A DNA stretch of 64,000 bases. Source: JAJDAH01 sp964487605 (GTDB lineage Bacteria; Myxococcota_A; Polyangia; Polyangiales; Polyangiaceae). The position numbers and the translations under genes were made by a program. Shown here one piece after another: positions 16,948 through 24,584 of the stretch (positions within the stretch are counted from its first letter, which is position 1; each line of letters opens with the position of its first letter). The notes below the pieces were generated by a model. That model had not been told where the DNA came from, made no database searches, and was given only the letters and a program-made list of their open reading frames with translations. The stretch spans positions 1 to 64,000 of the forward strand of contig CAZARU010000026.1 of NCBI GenBank assembly GCA_964487605.1, written 5' to 3'.

Positions 16948-18065
16948 GGCAGGCCGAGCGCTTCACGGTAGGTCGCGTAGGTGATCTGGGCGCAGCGACG
17001 CCACGACAGCGACGCGGCTCGTTCGCGACCCGCTTCCGAGAGCTCCGCGCGGAGATCGGTGTCGGTGTCCAGTGCGCGGATGGCTCGCGCCAGAGCCAGC
17101 TCGTCGGCAGCCTCGACGTGAAGCGCTGCGCCCCCGGCCACCTCGCGCAGGGTGTCCGTGAGTGAAGCGAGAACCGGCGTTCCCGCGGCCATCGCCTCCA
17201 CCACGGGGAGTCCGAAGCCCTCGTAGGTGGACGGATGAACGAGCATGCGGGCGTGGACGTACAGGGCGGCGAGTACGTGGTCGGGCACGTGCGGCAGCGC
17301 GATGACCCGTGCGACGACCTCCGGTCGGCGCAGGAGCGCCTCCATCACGGCGTCCCTTCTCTTGAAGCGGCGCACGAGCACCAGGCGGAACGAAGGGTCG
17401 TCCCTCGTGGCCTCGACGAACGCGCGGATCAGCCCCGCGTGGTTCTTGTAGGGTGATCCCTGGCCCACCGCGAGCGCGTAGCGGGCACCCTCGGGCACGA
17501 TGCCGCGCAGCCACCCCCGGTCGGCCCGCAGGTTCACGCGCGCTGCCGGCACCCCATGATGTGCGACCCGCACCGCCTCGGCTCGCGCAGGGAACAGCCG
17601 CTCCACGGCGGATGCGGTGGCGAATGACGGCACCAGGATTCGCCTCGCCGCGCGGATCGACCGGGTGATGGAGGCGCGGTACCACGCGCGGTTGAACAGC
17701 CTCTCGGGAGCGAACGCCGAGGCGAGCCGGGGTGCTTCGAGCCACATGAGGTCGTGGAGCGTGACGACGGCGGGGCACTCGAGGCCGTGCGGCACGACGT
17801 CCGCCGTGGAGTGGAAGAGGTCCCATCCCGAGAAGCCAGCGACCGACGCAGCGGTGACACCCAGGGGCGACTTCGTCGCTCCCGGTAGGGCGCGCTCCTC
17901 GACCCGGGGATGCTCGACCAGAGGCCCACCGGTCAGTCCCCGGAGGACGAGGAGCCGATCACGCGGTCCGATCAGAGGAACCAGGTGCTGGAGGAGCGCC
18001 GCGGCGTAGGCCCCGACGCCACTCTGCCGCTTCGTCACGCTCCGTGCGTCGAAGACGATCCTCAT
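16884..18065 (-). CDS. GT4-family glycosyltransferase
   Basis: 393 residues. GT-B fold retaining glycosyltransferase. The N-terminal domain has the KRQSGVGAYAAALL loop and FHSTADVVPH. The C-terminal nucleotide-sugar domain has AVGQGSPYKNHAGLIRAF, then HPSTYEGFGLPVVEAMAAG, the EX7E motif of GT4 mannosyl/glucosyl transferases. It is cytosolic and probably builds a polysaccharide or glycolipid. No other sugar genes adjoin it, so the acceptor cannot be inferred. The last 64 bases overlap the convergent ACT gene, which is long for such an overlap but both reading frames look sound. Confidence 0.92.
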   Translation of the reverse strand: MRIVFDARSVTKRQSGVGAYAAALLQHLVPLIGPRDRLLVLRGLTGGPLVEHPRVEERALPGATKSPLGVTAASVAGFSGWDLFHSTADVVPHGLECPAVVTLHDLMWLEAPRLASAFAPERLFNRAWYRASITRSIRAARRILVPSFATASAVERLFPARAEAVRVAHHGVPAARVNLRADRGWLRGIVPEGARYALAVGQGSPYKNHAGLIRAFVEATRDDPSFRLVLVRRFKRRDAVMEALLRRPEVVARVIALPHVPDHVLAALYVHARMLVHPSTYEGFGLPVVEAMAAGTPVLASLTDTLREVAGGAALHVEAADELALARAIRALDTDTDLRAELSEAGRERAASLSWRRCAQITYATYREALGLPQAAPGARGVCSLSMAPSTAT

Positions 18066-18105
18066 GGCGAACGATGCGAGGGCCCCGGGGCGCCGAGGGG
18101 CCGCC

Positions 18106-18714
18106 TCAGCGCTTCTTCGCTCTGGCCTCGGCCAGCAGGGTCGAGACGTCGATGCCGTCGATGGTCAGGCCATCGACGTTCGCGTCCTCGATCGTCGCGC
18201 CCGCGAGGTTGACGTTCCGGAACTTCGCGCCGGCCAGCTCGACGTCGTCCAGCGTGGCGCCGGAGAGGTTCGCGTCGGTGAGCGTCGCGCCCGAGAGATT
18301 CACGTTGCGGAACACCGCTCCTTCGAGCGTGGCGTCGTCGATCGACAGGCCCCTCGCGTCCACGTTCGAGAGCTTCGCGCCCGCGAGCTTCGCATCGGTG
18401 ATGGTCGTATTCGACAGGTTCACGTTCTTCCAGCGCGCGCCGCTGGCGTCAGCGTCGTCGACGAGCGAGTCCCTGAGGTCGACGTTGACGAGCTCCATGC
18501 GTCGCGCGTCGGCGTCCTCCACCGACAGCTCGGCGAACGTCGCGTTCTCGAAGCGAGCGCGCTCCAGGGTGACGTCGGTGAAGTGCGCGTCGGCGAGGCG
18601 AACGTCGACGAGCTCGGCACTCGACATGTCCACGGCGCGCAGGACCGCGTGGCGCATCACCGAGTTCTCGAACCGCGCCGGCGGGTCCCCCGAGCCCCCC
18701 TTCGTGTCGCTCAT
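18106..18714 (-). CDS. Pentapeptide-repeat protein
   Basis: 202 residues, almost entirely A(D/N)LXX-type pentapeptides (VNLRDS, VNLSNT, AKLAGAKLSNVDARG, VNLSGATLTDANLSGATLDD), which fold as a right-handed quadrilateral beta-helix. It ends in LTIDGIDVSTLLAEARAKKR, a short helical cap. There is no signal peptide, so it is probably cytosolic. Some pentapeptide proteins mimic DNA and bind gyrase, but nothing in the sequence points to that here. The ATG has a TAACAG box six bases upstream, back to back with the promoter of the divergent lipoprotein gene. Confidence 0.9.
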   Translation of the reverse strand: MSDTKGGSGDPPARFENSVMRHAVLRAVDMSSAELVDVRLADAHFTDVTLERARFENATFAELSVEDADARRMELVNVDLRDSLVDDADASGARWKNVNLSNTTITDAKLAGAKLSNVDARGLSIDDATLEGAVFRNVNLSGATLTDANLSGATLDDVELAGAKFRNVNLAGATIEDANVDGLTIDGIDVSTLLAEARAKKR

Positions 18715-18720
18715 GCGGGT

Positions 18721-18758
18721 CTGTTACCACATCACGTCGCCCGGTGATCTGGTAGGCT
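18721..18758. promoter_or_regulatory. Face-to-face leaderless promoters forming a near-perfect dyad
   Basis: The arms ACCACATCAC (18726-18735) and GTGATCTGGT (18744-18753) are inverted repeats matching at 9 of 10 positions, with an 8-base spacer. Read outwards, each arm runs into a TGG-extended -10: TAACAG (18726-18721, minus, six bases before the ATG at 18714) and TAGGCT (18753-18758, plus, seven bases before the GTG at 18766). The dyad could be an operator controlling both genes, or simply two similar promoters. Confidence 0.5.
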
Positions 18759-18765
18759 CAAGTCC

Positions 18766-19404
18766 GTGCACGCGTTCCGGGCCGTCGTGGGCTTCGCGTT
18801 GTTCGGTTGCGCGACCGGCGCCGGCGTGGGGTCCGGCGAAAGCGCCGGCAGCGGAGGATCGAGCGCCGGCGGCACTTCCGGTCGCGACGCGGCGACCGAC
18901 GTCGGGTCCGACGTGATGGGACATCACGACGGCGCGGCGGGCTCTCGGGACTCCGCGGTGGACCGTGGGAGTGCCGGAGCCAGCGGTGGCGCCGCGGGTG
19001 CCTCCGGGGCTTCGGGCGCCGCGGGCGCTGGCGGCAATGGCAACCGCGTGTGCGGAACGGAGACCTGCGCGGGCACGGGTCTCCTCGGCGTCGTCGCTCT
19101 CCCCGCCTGCTGTCCGGCCGGGACCACCAACAGCTGCGGAATCGACTCGACGCCCGTGACGACGTTCGATCCGAGATGGCCGCTCGCGTGCATCGAGCTC
19201 GATCAGCCCGGTCGCATGGAGGTCTCCTGTCCGATGGAGACCCTCACCGTGGGCGTCAACACCTTGCCGCTCCCCGGGTGCTGTCGGCCGGCGGGTGTCT
19301 GCGGGTGGTTCTTCGACCTGTCGTCGCTCGGGGGCCCCACCATCGGCTGCGCGGACTCCACGCCGTTCCTCGACGGTGGAGTGCCGCCTTCCTGCACGCC
19401 TTGA
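18766..19404 (+). CDS. Cys-rich secreted lipoprotein with Gly/Ser linker
   Basis: 212 residues, GTG start supported by a TAGGCT box seven bases upstream. The short signal ends in LFGC (Cys15). A Gly/Ser/Ala/Asp linker covers about 16-85, followed by a 120-residue domain with about a dozen cysteines (RVCGTETCAG, PACCPAG, PGCCRPAGVCG). Cysteine density and the WFFDLSSLG segment suggest a small disulfide-bonded surface domain. No family recognised. The linker type is shared with seven other lipoproteins in the window. Confidence 0.78.
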   Translation: MHAFRAVVGFALFGCATGAGVGSGESAGSGGSSAGGTSGRDAATDVGSDVMGHHDGAAGSRDSAVDRGSAGASGGAAGASGASGAAGAGGNGNRVCGTETCAGTGLLGVVALPACCPAGTTNSCGIDSTPVTTFDPRWPLACIELDQPGRMEVSCPMETLTVGVNTLPLPGCCRPAGVCGWFFDLSSLGGPTIGCADSTPFLDGGVPPSCTP

Positions 19405-19415
19405 CCGGAGCCCGA

Positions 19416-19967
19416 TCAGCCCCGGGGCTTCCACGGCACGTCCTCGATGCGCGCATCGTGGTTCGCGCGTCGGGCTAGCACGAAGAGCAGGTCGCTCAGG
19501 CGGTTGAGGTACACGAGGATCTCGCTCCGCACGGGCGATGTTCGGCTGGCCGCGAGCACGCGCCGCTCTGCCCTGCGGCACACGGTGCGAGCGCGGTGCA
19601 GAACGGCAGCGGCGGGAGCACCCCCCGGCAGCACGAAGTTTCGGAGGGGTTCGAGCGGGCCTTCCGCGTCGTCCACAGCGCGCTCCAGCCGCTCGACGTC
19701 GGCCGTCGCGATGAGCGCCATCCCCAGCTTGTCCTCCTTTCCAGGAGCACAGGCCAGCTCCGCCCCGACGACGAAGAGATCGTGCTGCACGCTCGCGAGC
19801 AGATCGTCCATCTCCTTCGAGACTCCGGCGGTGCGCGCCTCGCCGATGGCAGCGCACGTCTCGTCGATGGTTCCGTAGGCGTCGACGCGGACGTCGTCCT
19901 TTCCGACGCGTGCGCCGCCGTACAGCCCCGTCGTGCCGTCGTCGCCGGTCTTCGTGTAGATCTTCAT
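19416..19967 (-). CDS. pduO: ATP:cob(I)alamin adenosyltransferase (PduO type)
   Basis: 183 residues, a full-length single-domain enzyme that transfers the adenosyl group of ATP to cob(I)alamin, making coenzyme B12. The N-terminal ATP site TKTGDDGTTGL and GGARVGKDD, the central YGTIDE block and the C-terminal RNFVLPGG plus YLNRLSDLLFVLAR are the family signature. No other cobalamin gene or B12-dependent mutase adjoins it. The 3' end lies 11 bases from the convergent lipoprotein gene. Confidence 0.93.
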   Translation of the reverse strand: MKIYTKTGDDGTTGLYGGARVGKDDVRVDAYGTIDETCAAIGEARTAGVSKEMDDLLASVQHDLFVVGAELACAPGKEDKLGMALIATADVERLERAVDDAEGPLEPLRNFVLPGGAPAAAVLHRARTVCRRAERRVLAASRTSPVRSEILVYLNRLSDLLFVLARRANHDARIEDVPWKPRG

Positions 19968-20036
19968 GCTGCGGCGCGCATCATCGCACGCCGCAACTTC
20001 GGCGGCGACGGCAGTGACGAGCCGCCGCGCGAACGA

Positions 20037-21164
20037 TCAGCCCAGGGCTTCGGCGAAGTGCGCGTAGCCCGCTCGCCACGCGGCCAGGTCCGAGCTCGTT
20101 CCATCCGTGATCTGCACCCCGAACCCCGGGGGCACCGTCGCATGCCCGGTGGGACCGAACCGTCGCCTCCACGCCACCTTGCCCTCGATGCGCACACGGC
20201 GATCGCTCCGTGGCGGGACGAGCTCGAGCCAGACCACGTCGTCGTCCGGCGGCGCCAGCGTCCGCACGTAGATCCCGCCGGCGCTCACGTTGTAGGTGAA
20301 CCCGCTCTCGTCCCTCTCGCGGCCAGCGCCGCGAAACGCGACCGTCGCCCCGTAGAGCAGCCGCGCGCTCGCGCGATGGTCCTTGCCGCGCCGGTTCGCG
20401 AGTTCGTTCGCGAGGAACAGCACGTTCTCCGGCGGGGCGTAGCCGTCGGTCACGGCGGCGTCGTCAAGCCCCTCGAGCTCGGCGCGCCGCGCCTTCAGGT
20501 CACGTGGCCTCGCCCTCACGATCCACGTCGCGGTCGCGCCCTCCGCGATGGCGCGGCGCACGTACGCGCCTGCGTCGCCCACGTCCGCGTTCGCGACCAC
20601 CAGGCTCACGTCCTTCGTCGAGTAGCTCACGACGTCGCGCTCATTGGCTGCGAAGGTGACGTCGTAGCCGGCGTTCCGCAGCACGCGACCCAGCACCACG
20701 CGGCTCTGGCGATCTCCGTCGGCCACGACGGCGCGACCCCGAGACTGCGCGGCCGGCTTCGGAAGCTCGCTCGGCAGGGCGCGCAGTCGTGTCATCAGCG
20801 AGCGCACGGCGCCCAACTCCACCACGTCGTCGCCTCCCCACCCGAAGACCTCGGCGAAGGCGAGGTCGCTCACCTCGCGGGCGACCGCCAGGATGGGCAC
20901 CTGCGCCAGCCGCGACTGCGCTCGGGCCTCGACGCACACCTGGTCGGCGCCCTGCACCGAAGCGTCCACGAGGATGGCGTGGGCGACGTTCTCCGCGAGC
21001 CACTTCGTGGCCTCCCCGGGCGCCCCGAAGATCTCGAGGTCGTACCCCGCCTGCTCCGCCGCGGCGGCCATCGCGTAGCGGTGCTCGCGGCGGAAGCTGC
21101 CGAGGGCAGCCAGGCTTCGGGACGCAGGGCTCGGGGCCGGTTGCTCTAGCGATGCAGCGATCAT
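20037..21164 (-). CDS. Degenerate receiver-like domain(s) plus PilZ domain
   Basis: 375 residues from ATG 21164. The N-terminal third and the centre (RAVVADGDRQSRVVLGRVLR to VVANADVG) look like receiver folds without the full acidic pocket and phospho-Asp. The C-terminal PilZ domain at about 280-375 has RASAR and YNVSAGGIYV, matching the RxxxR and (D/N)xSxxG c-di-GMP-binding motifs. A cytosolic c-di-GMP-responsive adaptor is likely. Together with the HD-GYP protein at 42154-43653 it shows c-di-GMP signalling in this genome. It lies 71 bases downstream of cdnL on the same strand. Confidence 0.85.
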   Translation of the reverse strand: MIAASLEQPAPSPASRSLAALGSFRREHRYAMAAAAEQAGYDLEIFGAPGEATKWLAENVAHAILVDASVQGADQVCVEARAQSRLAQVPILAVAREVSDLAFAEVFGWGGDDVVELGAVRSLMTRLRALPSELPKPAAQSRGRAVVADGDRQSRVVLGRVLRNAGYDVTFAANERDVVSYSTKDVSLVVANADVGDAGAYVRRAIAEGATATWIVRARPRDLKARRAELEGLDDAAVTDGYAPPENVLFLANELANRRGKDHRASARLLYGATVAFRGAGRERDESGFTYNVSAGGIYVRTLAPPDDDVVWLELVPPRSDRRVRIEGKVAWRRRFGPTGHATVPPGFGVQITDGTSSDLAAWRAGYAHFAEALG

Positions 21165-21235
21165 GCTGCCACCGTGAACGGCCGAGTGCGGCGGACCTGA
21201 AGGGCGGGTCTCGCGTCGCGGCGCGGCGGGCCCCG

Positions 21236-21730
21236 TCAGGCGGACAGAATCTGCTGGATCTCGCCCTCGATGAACGCGGGCTTCACCTTCTTGGCCAGCG
21301 CCAGCTCCTGGACCAGCAGGCTTCGCGCCTGGTCGAGCAGCCTCCGCTCGCCGAAGGATAGATCCTTGTCGAACTTCAAGCGATACATGTCCCGAAGAAC
21401 CTTGGCAATTTCGGTGGGCATGCCGCTCTTGAGCATCTCGGTGTAGGCCCTGAACCTGCGGTTCCAGGGTTGCAGGTCCACCGCGACCTCGGGGGCGCGC
21501 AGGATGTCGAGGATGTGCTGGGCCTCGCGCTTCTTCATCACGGGGCGGAGCCCGACGCGCGTGATCGCGTCGCAAGGCACCATGACCTTCAGGCCGCTAT
21601 CGACGATCTTGAGGACGTAGAACGTGGCCTCGACGCCGCCCACCTCGCGCCGCTCGATGCCGACCACCTCGCCCACGCCGTGCGAGGGATGGACGGCCTT
21701 CGCGCCCGGCTTGAACTTAGACTGCGACAC
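21236..21730 (-). CDS. cdnL: CdnL/CarD-type RNA polymerase-binding regulator
   Basis: 164 residues, the length I recall for Myxococcus CdnL. The N-terminal RNA polymerase beta-interacting Tudor-like domain (FKPGAKAVHPSHGVGEV, VLKIVDSGLKVMVPC) is followed by a helical DNA-contacting domain (WNRRFRAYTEMLKSG to FGERRLLDQARSLLV). CdnL stabilises open complexes at rRNA and housekeeping promoters and is essential in Myxococcus. It lacks the HMGA-like tail of CarD itself. GTG start with GGAGG eight bases upstream. A sigma-70-like promoter lies at 21793-21822. Confidence 0.95.
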   Translation of the reverse strand: MSQSKFKPGAKAVHPSHGVGEVVGIERREVGGVEATFYVLKIVDSGLKVMVPCDAITRVGLRPVMKKREAQHILDILRAPEVAVDLQPWNRRFRAYTEMLKSGMPTEIAKVLRDMYRLKFDKDLSFGERRLLDQARSLLVQELALAKKVKPAFIEGEIQQILSA

Positions 21731-21792
21731 TTGGTTGGCCTCCGTCCTTCGCCCGGTCTTTCCGAGCCCGTACCACCCCTAAAAGGCGAAGC

Positions 21793-21822
21793 CGTCTAGC
21801 ACCGGGAGCCGCGCGGGGTCAA
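21793..21822 (-). promoter_or_regulatory. Possible sigma-70 promoter upstream of cdnL
   Basis: On the minus strand TTGACC (21822-21817) is followed by 18 bases and TAGACG (21798-21793). It reads towards cdnL, leaving a leader of about 60 bases that contains the GGAGG site. The -10 is a weak match. Confidence 0.35.
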
Positions 21823-21869
21823 TCGCCGTGTGTGGGAGAGGCGCCAGGAACCGACGGATTCCCGCAGGT

Positions 21870-22913
21870 TTAGCCGTCGGGGGGCGCCGGAATGGGCGGC
21901 GATTCGTCGTCCGCGGGCCCTGGCGGCGCCAGCAGCCTCCGGACGTCCGCGGACACCGCGGCGTGCAGCCCCGCCACCAGCGGCCTGACGCGGAGCGACA
22001 CCTCGAGCTTCAGATGGTCGTCGCCCACGGCCAGGACGGGAGCCGAAGCTGGCTCGTCCAACCCGAGCAGCCGCCCCATCGAGCTCGAAGCCAGGTCGTC
22101 CCAGGCGTCGGCCAGCCGGGACGCGGCGGCCGAGCCGTAGGTCTTCCAGTCGCCGCTCGCCCAGAGTCGCACGCGCACCTCGTCTCCGGATGGCGATGGG
22201 TCCGCGGCGATGGCGAGCGCCGCGGCCGTGGCCAGCAGACCCCGGGCGCCCATGGTCCATTCCCCCGCGAACGGTCCGGGAAAGTAGGCGCGGAACGATG
22301 CGCGATGGGCGTCGGGCGGGAGCGTCGACAGGGCCGCGCCGACGAGCGCCGGCGGCGAGCGTCGGAGCTTCTCCTGAGCGAAGAGCGCCACGACCCGGGC
22401 CGGGGTGGGATCGCCGACGGCGACCGCAACGAGTCGATCGTCGATGCGCACCAGGAACGCCGGAGTGCGCCCGATGACTCCGAACACCGTGTGCAGCTCC
22501 GGGTGGGGCCGTTCGATCTTCGGCTCCGTGACGAGGCGCTCCGTGAAGCGCTGGCCCACGACTTCGTTGCCGGTCGGGGTCTCTGCAGCGTACAGCGTGC
22601 CGTAGTCGAAGCCCGCGGCCAGCGCGCTGGGCGTCAGGCGCAGATCGACGCCGCTCCAGTTCGCGTAGGCGTCGAGACCCTGCGACGGCAACAGCGGCGC
22701 GACGTGCTGCGCGAACGCGGCCTGACTCGCCAGATCGCTCGGGCGCCCCACCACGAGCCAGCGCAGGCCCGCCGCGGGGACGTAGTCGGTGAGGGGACCC
22801 GCGTGCAGGGCAGCGCGCGGGGCGGCGGGTTCCGTGTCGGCCGTTGCGCGCGGTGCGCTCGGGGGCCCACACGCGGCGACGACCAGCGCGATCGCGGCCA
22901 GGGCAGGTCTCAT
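21870..22913 (-). CDS. Putative lipoprotein, function unknown
   Basis: 347 residues from ATG 22913, which overlaps the tyrS stop by four bases (ATGA), so it is translationally coupled to tyrS. The signal ends in VVAAC (Cys15). The mature chain has many Ala-rich helices and short strands (LRWLVVGRPSDL, FLVRIDDRLVAVAVGD, DEVRVRLWASGDWKTYG) and ends in a Pro/Asp-rich tail. It may bind a ligand in the periplasm, but no motif identifies it. The open frame continues upstream through tyrS and was trimmed at the lipoprotein start. Confidence 0.75.
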   Translation of the reverse strand: MRPALAAIALVVAACGPPSAPRATADTEPAAPRAALHAGPLTDYVPAAGLRWLVVGRPSDLASQAAFAQHVAPLLPSQGLDAYANWSGVDLRLTPSALAAGFDYGTLYAAETPTGNEVVGQRFTERLVTEPKIERPHPELHTVFGVIGRTPAFLVRIDDRLVAVAVGDPTPARVVALFAQEKLRRSPPALVGAALSTLPPDAHRASFRAYFPGPFAGEWTMGARGLLATAAALAIAADPSPSGDEVRVRLWASGDWKTYGSAAASRLADAWDDLASSSMGRLLGLDEPASAPVLAVGDDHLKLEVSLRVRPLVAGLHAAVSADVRRLLAPPGPADDESPPIPAPPDG

Positions 22914-24130
22914 TCGGTCACGACGAGCCAGCAGAACCTGCGCTTCTTCGATCCGACCCGTATCAGGTGCCGGCCACGCGCCCCCAGTCGGCCCCGCGGG
23001 TCGGAGTAGCGCGCCCCGTCCACCTCCACTCCCCCCTGCTCGATGAGGCGGCGGGCCTCTCCGGTCGAAGCGACGAGGCCCGCTTCGGAGAGTGCGCGCG
23101 CGAGCAGCAGGCCCTCGGCACCCGCCGACATCGTGACTTCGGGTGTGTCCGCGGGCGCGCCGTCTCCGAGATAGGTTGCTCGAAAGGTCTGCTCGGCGGC
23201 GGAAGCTGCCGCTTCGTCGTGAAAGCGCGTCACGAGCTCGCGCGCCAGCGCCGACTTCGCCGCGAGGGGATCGCCCGCAGAGCGGAGCGCGGCGATGGCC
23301 TCGTTCGACGCCGACGAGAGCAGCTCGAAGAATCGCCAGATCACCTCGTCGCGAACCTGCATGCACTTGCGGAACATCTCCACGGGCGGTTCGGTCAGGC
23401 CCACGTAGTTGTCCGCCGACTTGCTCATCTTCCTGCCGACGATGGCGCCGTTCTCCAGCCTGGCGTCGATGCCCTCGAGGATGGGCGTGGTCATGACGAT
23501 CTGCGGCTTGACGCCGTAGCGCGGCATCAGGTCGCGTCCGACCATGAGATTGAAGAGCTGGTCGGTCCCGCCGAGCTCGACGTCGGACTCGAGGACCACC
23601 GAGTCGTAGGCCTGCAGCAGCGGATACAGGAGCTCGTGGACGTAGATGTCACGCTGGGCCTCGAACCGCTCTCTGAAGTCTCGGCGTTCCATGGTCCGGG
23701 CCACGGTGCGCTTCGCGGCGAGGCCGACGACGTCGTCGAGCGACAGCTTCCCCAGCCACTCGCTGTTGTACCGGACCTCGGTGAGTCCCTCGTCGAGGAC
23801 CTTGAAGGCCTGCTCCTGGTAGGTCTTCGCTGCGTCCAGCACCTCCTCGCGAGTCAGGCGAGGGCGCATCTCGTTTTGCCCCGTCGGGTCGCCCACCATG
23901 GCCGTGAAGTCGCCGATCAGGAAGACCACGTGGTGCCCAAAGTCCTGAAACTGCCGCATCTTGCGCAGCAGCACCGTGTGGCCGACGTGCAGGTCGGGTC
24001 GGGTCGGGTCGAAGCCCGCCTTGACGCGCAGCTTTCGTCCCGAGGCGAGCCGCTCGCGAAGATCGTCGAGCTGATGAAGCTCGATCACGCCACGAGTCAG
24101 AAGCGCGAGTTGCTCGTCGGCGGTCGCCAA
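22910..24130 (-). CDS. tyrS: Tyrosyl-tRNA synthetase
   Basis: 406 residues. Class I enzyme charging tRNA-Tyr. The HIGH-type motif is HVGH at 48-51 in a PDLHVGHTVLLRKMRQFQD context, and KMSKS is at 234-238. The C-terminal S4 RNA-binding domain (EARRLIEQGGVEVDG) is present. The start is TTG at 24130. An in-frame TAA three codons upstream rules out a longer form, and the N-terminus matches bacterial TyrS of the TyrZ type. A TAACAC box ends six bases before the TTG, suggesting a leaderless message. It is followed directly by a coupled lipoprotein gene. Confidence 0.96.
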   Translation of the reverse strand: MATADEQLALLTRGVIELHQLDDLRERLASGRKLRVKAGFDPTRPDLHVGHTVLLRKMRQFQDFGHHVVFLIGDFTAMVGDPTGQNEMRPRLTREEVLDAAKTYQEQAFKVLDEGLTEVRYNSEWLGKLSLDDVVGLAAKRTVARTMERRDFRERFEAQRDIYVHELLYPLLQAYDSVVLESDVELGGTDQLFNLMVGRDLMPRYGVKPQIVMTTPILEGIDARLENGAIVGRKMSKSADNYVGLTEPPVEMFRKCMQVRDEVIWRFFELLSSASNEAIAALRSAGDPLAAKSALARELVTRFHDEAAASAAEQTFRATYLGDGAPADTPEVTMSAGAEGLLLARALSEAGLVASTGEARRLIEQGGVEVDGARYSDPRGRLGARGRHLIRVGSKKRRFCWLVVTE

Positions 24131-24136
24131 GGCTCG

Positions 24137-24142
24137 GTGTTA
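24137..24142 (-). promoter_or_regulatory. Possible -10 box (TAACAC) before tyrS
   Basis: On the minus strand TAACAC ends six bases before the TTG at 24130. There is no ribosome site. It is a weak consensus match (final C), but placed like the other leaderless boxes. Its first three bases are the in-frame TAA. Confidence 0.3.
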
Positions 24143-24171
24143 CGCGATTTCGCGTACTTCTGCGGCGCGGC

Positions 24172-24477
24172 TCAGGCGCCGCCCTCGTCTTCGTCCCGGC
24201 GGCTCTCGTTGACGAGTTCTTTCAGCTCTTTTCCGACCTTGAAGAACGGCAGGCGCTTCGAGGGAACGGGCACAGGCTGTCCCGTGCGCGGGTTGCGGCC
24301 GTCGTAGGGCTTGTACGGGCGGACCGTGAAGCTCCCGAATCCCCGGATTTCGATGCCTTCGCTGCGCTGCAAGGCCTGCGTCATGGCGTCGAACACGCAG
24401 TTGACGACCAACTCCGCGCGCGCCTTGGTGAGCTGGCCACGTGCGGCGATCGCGTCGATGAGCTCACTCTTCGTCAT
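24172..24477 (-). CDS. HU/IHF-family DNA-binding protein
   Basis: 101 residues, typical length. It starts MTKSELIDAIAARGQLTKA, and the DNA-binding beta arm is visible in GFGSFTVRPYKPYDGRNPRTG with the Asn-Pro intercalation pair and RLPFFKVGKELKE after it. The sequence is closer to IHF-beta than to HU, though single-gene HU proteins overlap in these motifs. It is a nucleoid protein that bends DNA. An acidic tail (DEDEGGA) ends the protein. GGAG precedes the ATG. It lies just upstream of tyrS on the same strand. Confidence 0.93.
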   Translation of the reverse strand: MTKSELIDAIAARGQLTKARAELVVNCVFDAMTQALQRSEGIEIRGFGSFTVRPYKPYDGRNPRTGQPVPVPSKRLPFFKVGKELKELVNESRRDEDEGGA

Positions 24478-24502
24478 GGCTCCGATCCGGCCCTCGCCCG
24501 GG

Positions 24503-24532
24503 ATGGTTTCACCCTAACACTTGAATTGTCAA
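24503..24532 (-). promoter_or_regulatory. Possible sigma-70 promoter upstream of the HU/IHF gene
   Basis: On the minus strand a perfect TTGACA (24532-24527) is followed by 18 bases and AACCAT (24508-24503). The surrounding 30 bases are AT-rich against the local average. The -35 is convincing and the -10 weak. Confidence 0.4.
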
Positions 24533-24584
24533 ACGCTTTTCAGGTCGCCTTCGACGGGCCTGGGGGACGCTCCGTGGCCCGGCC

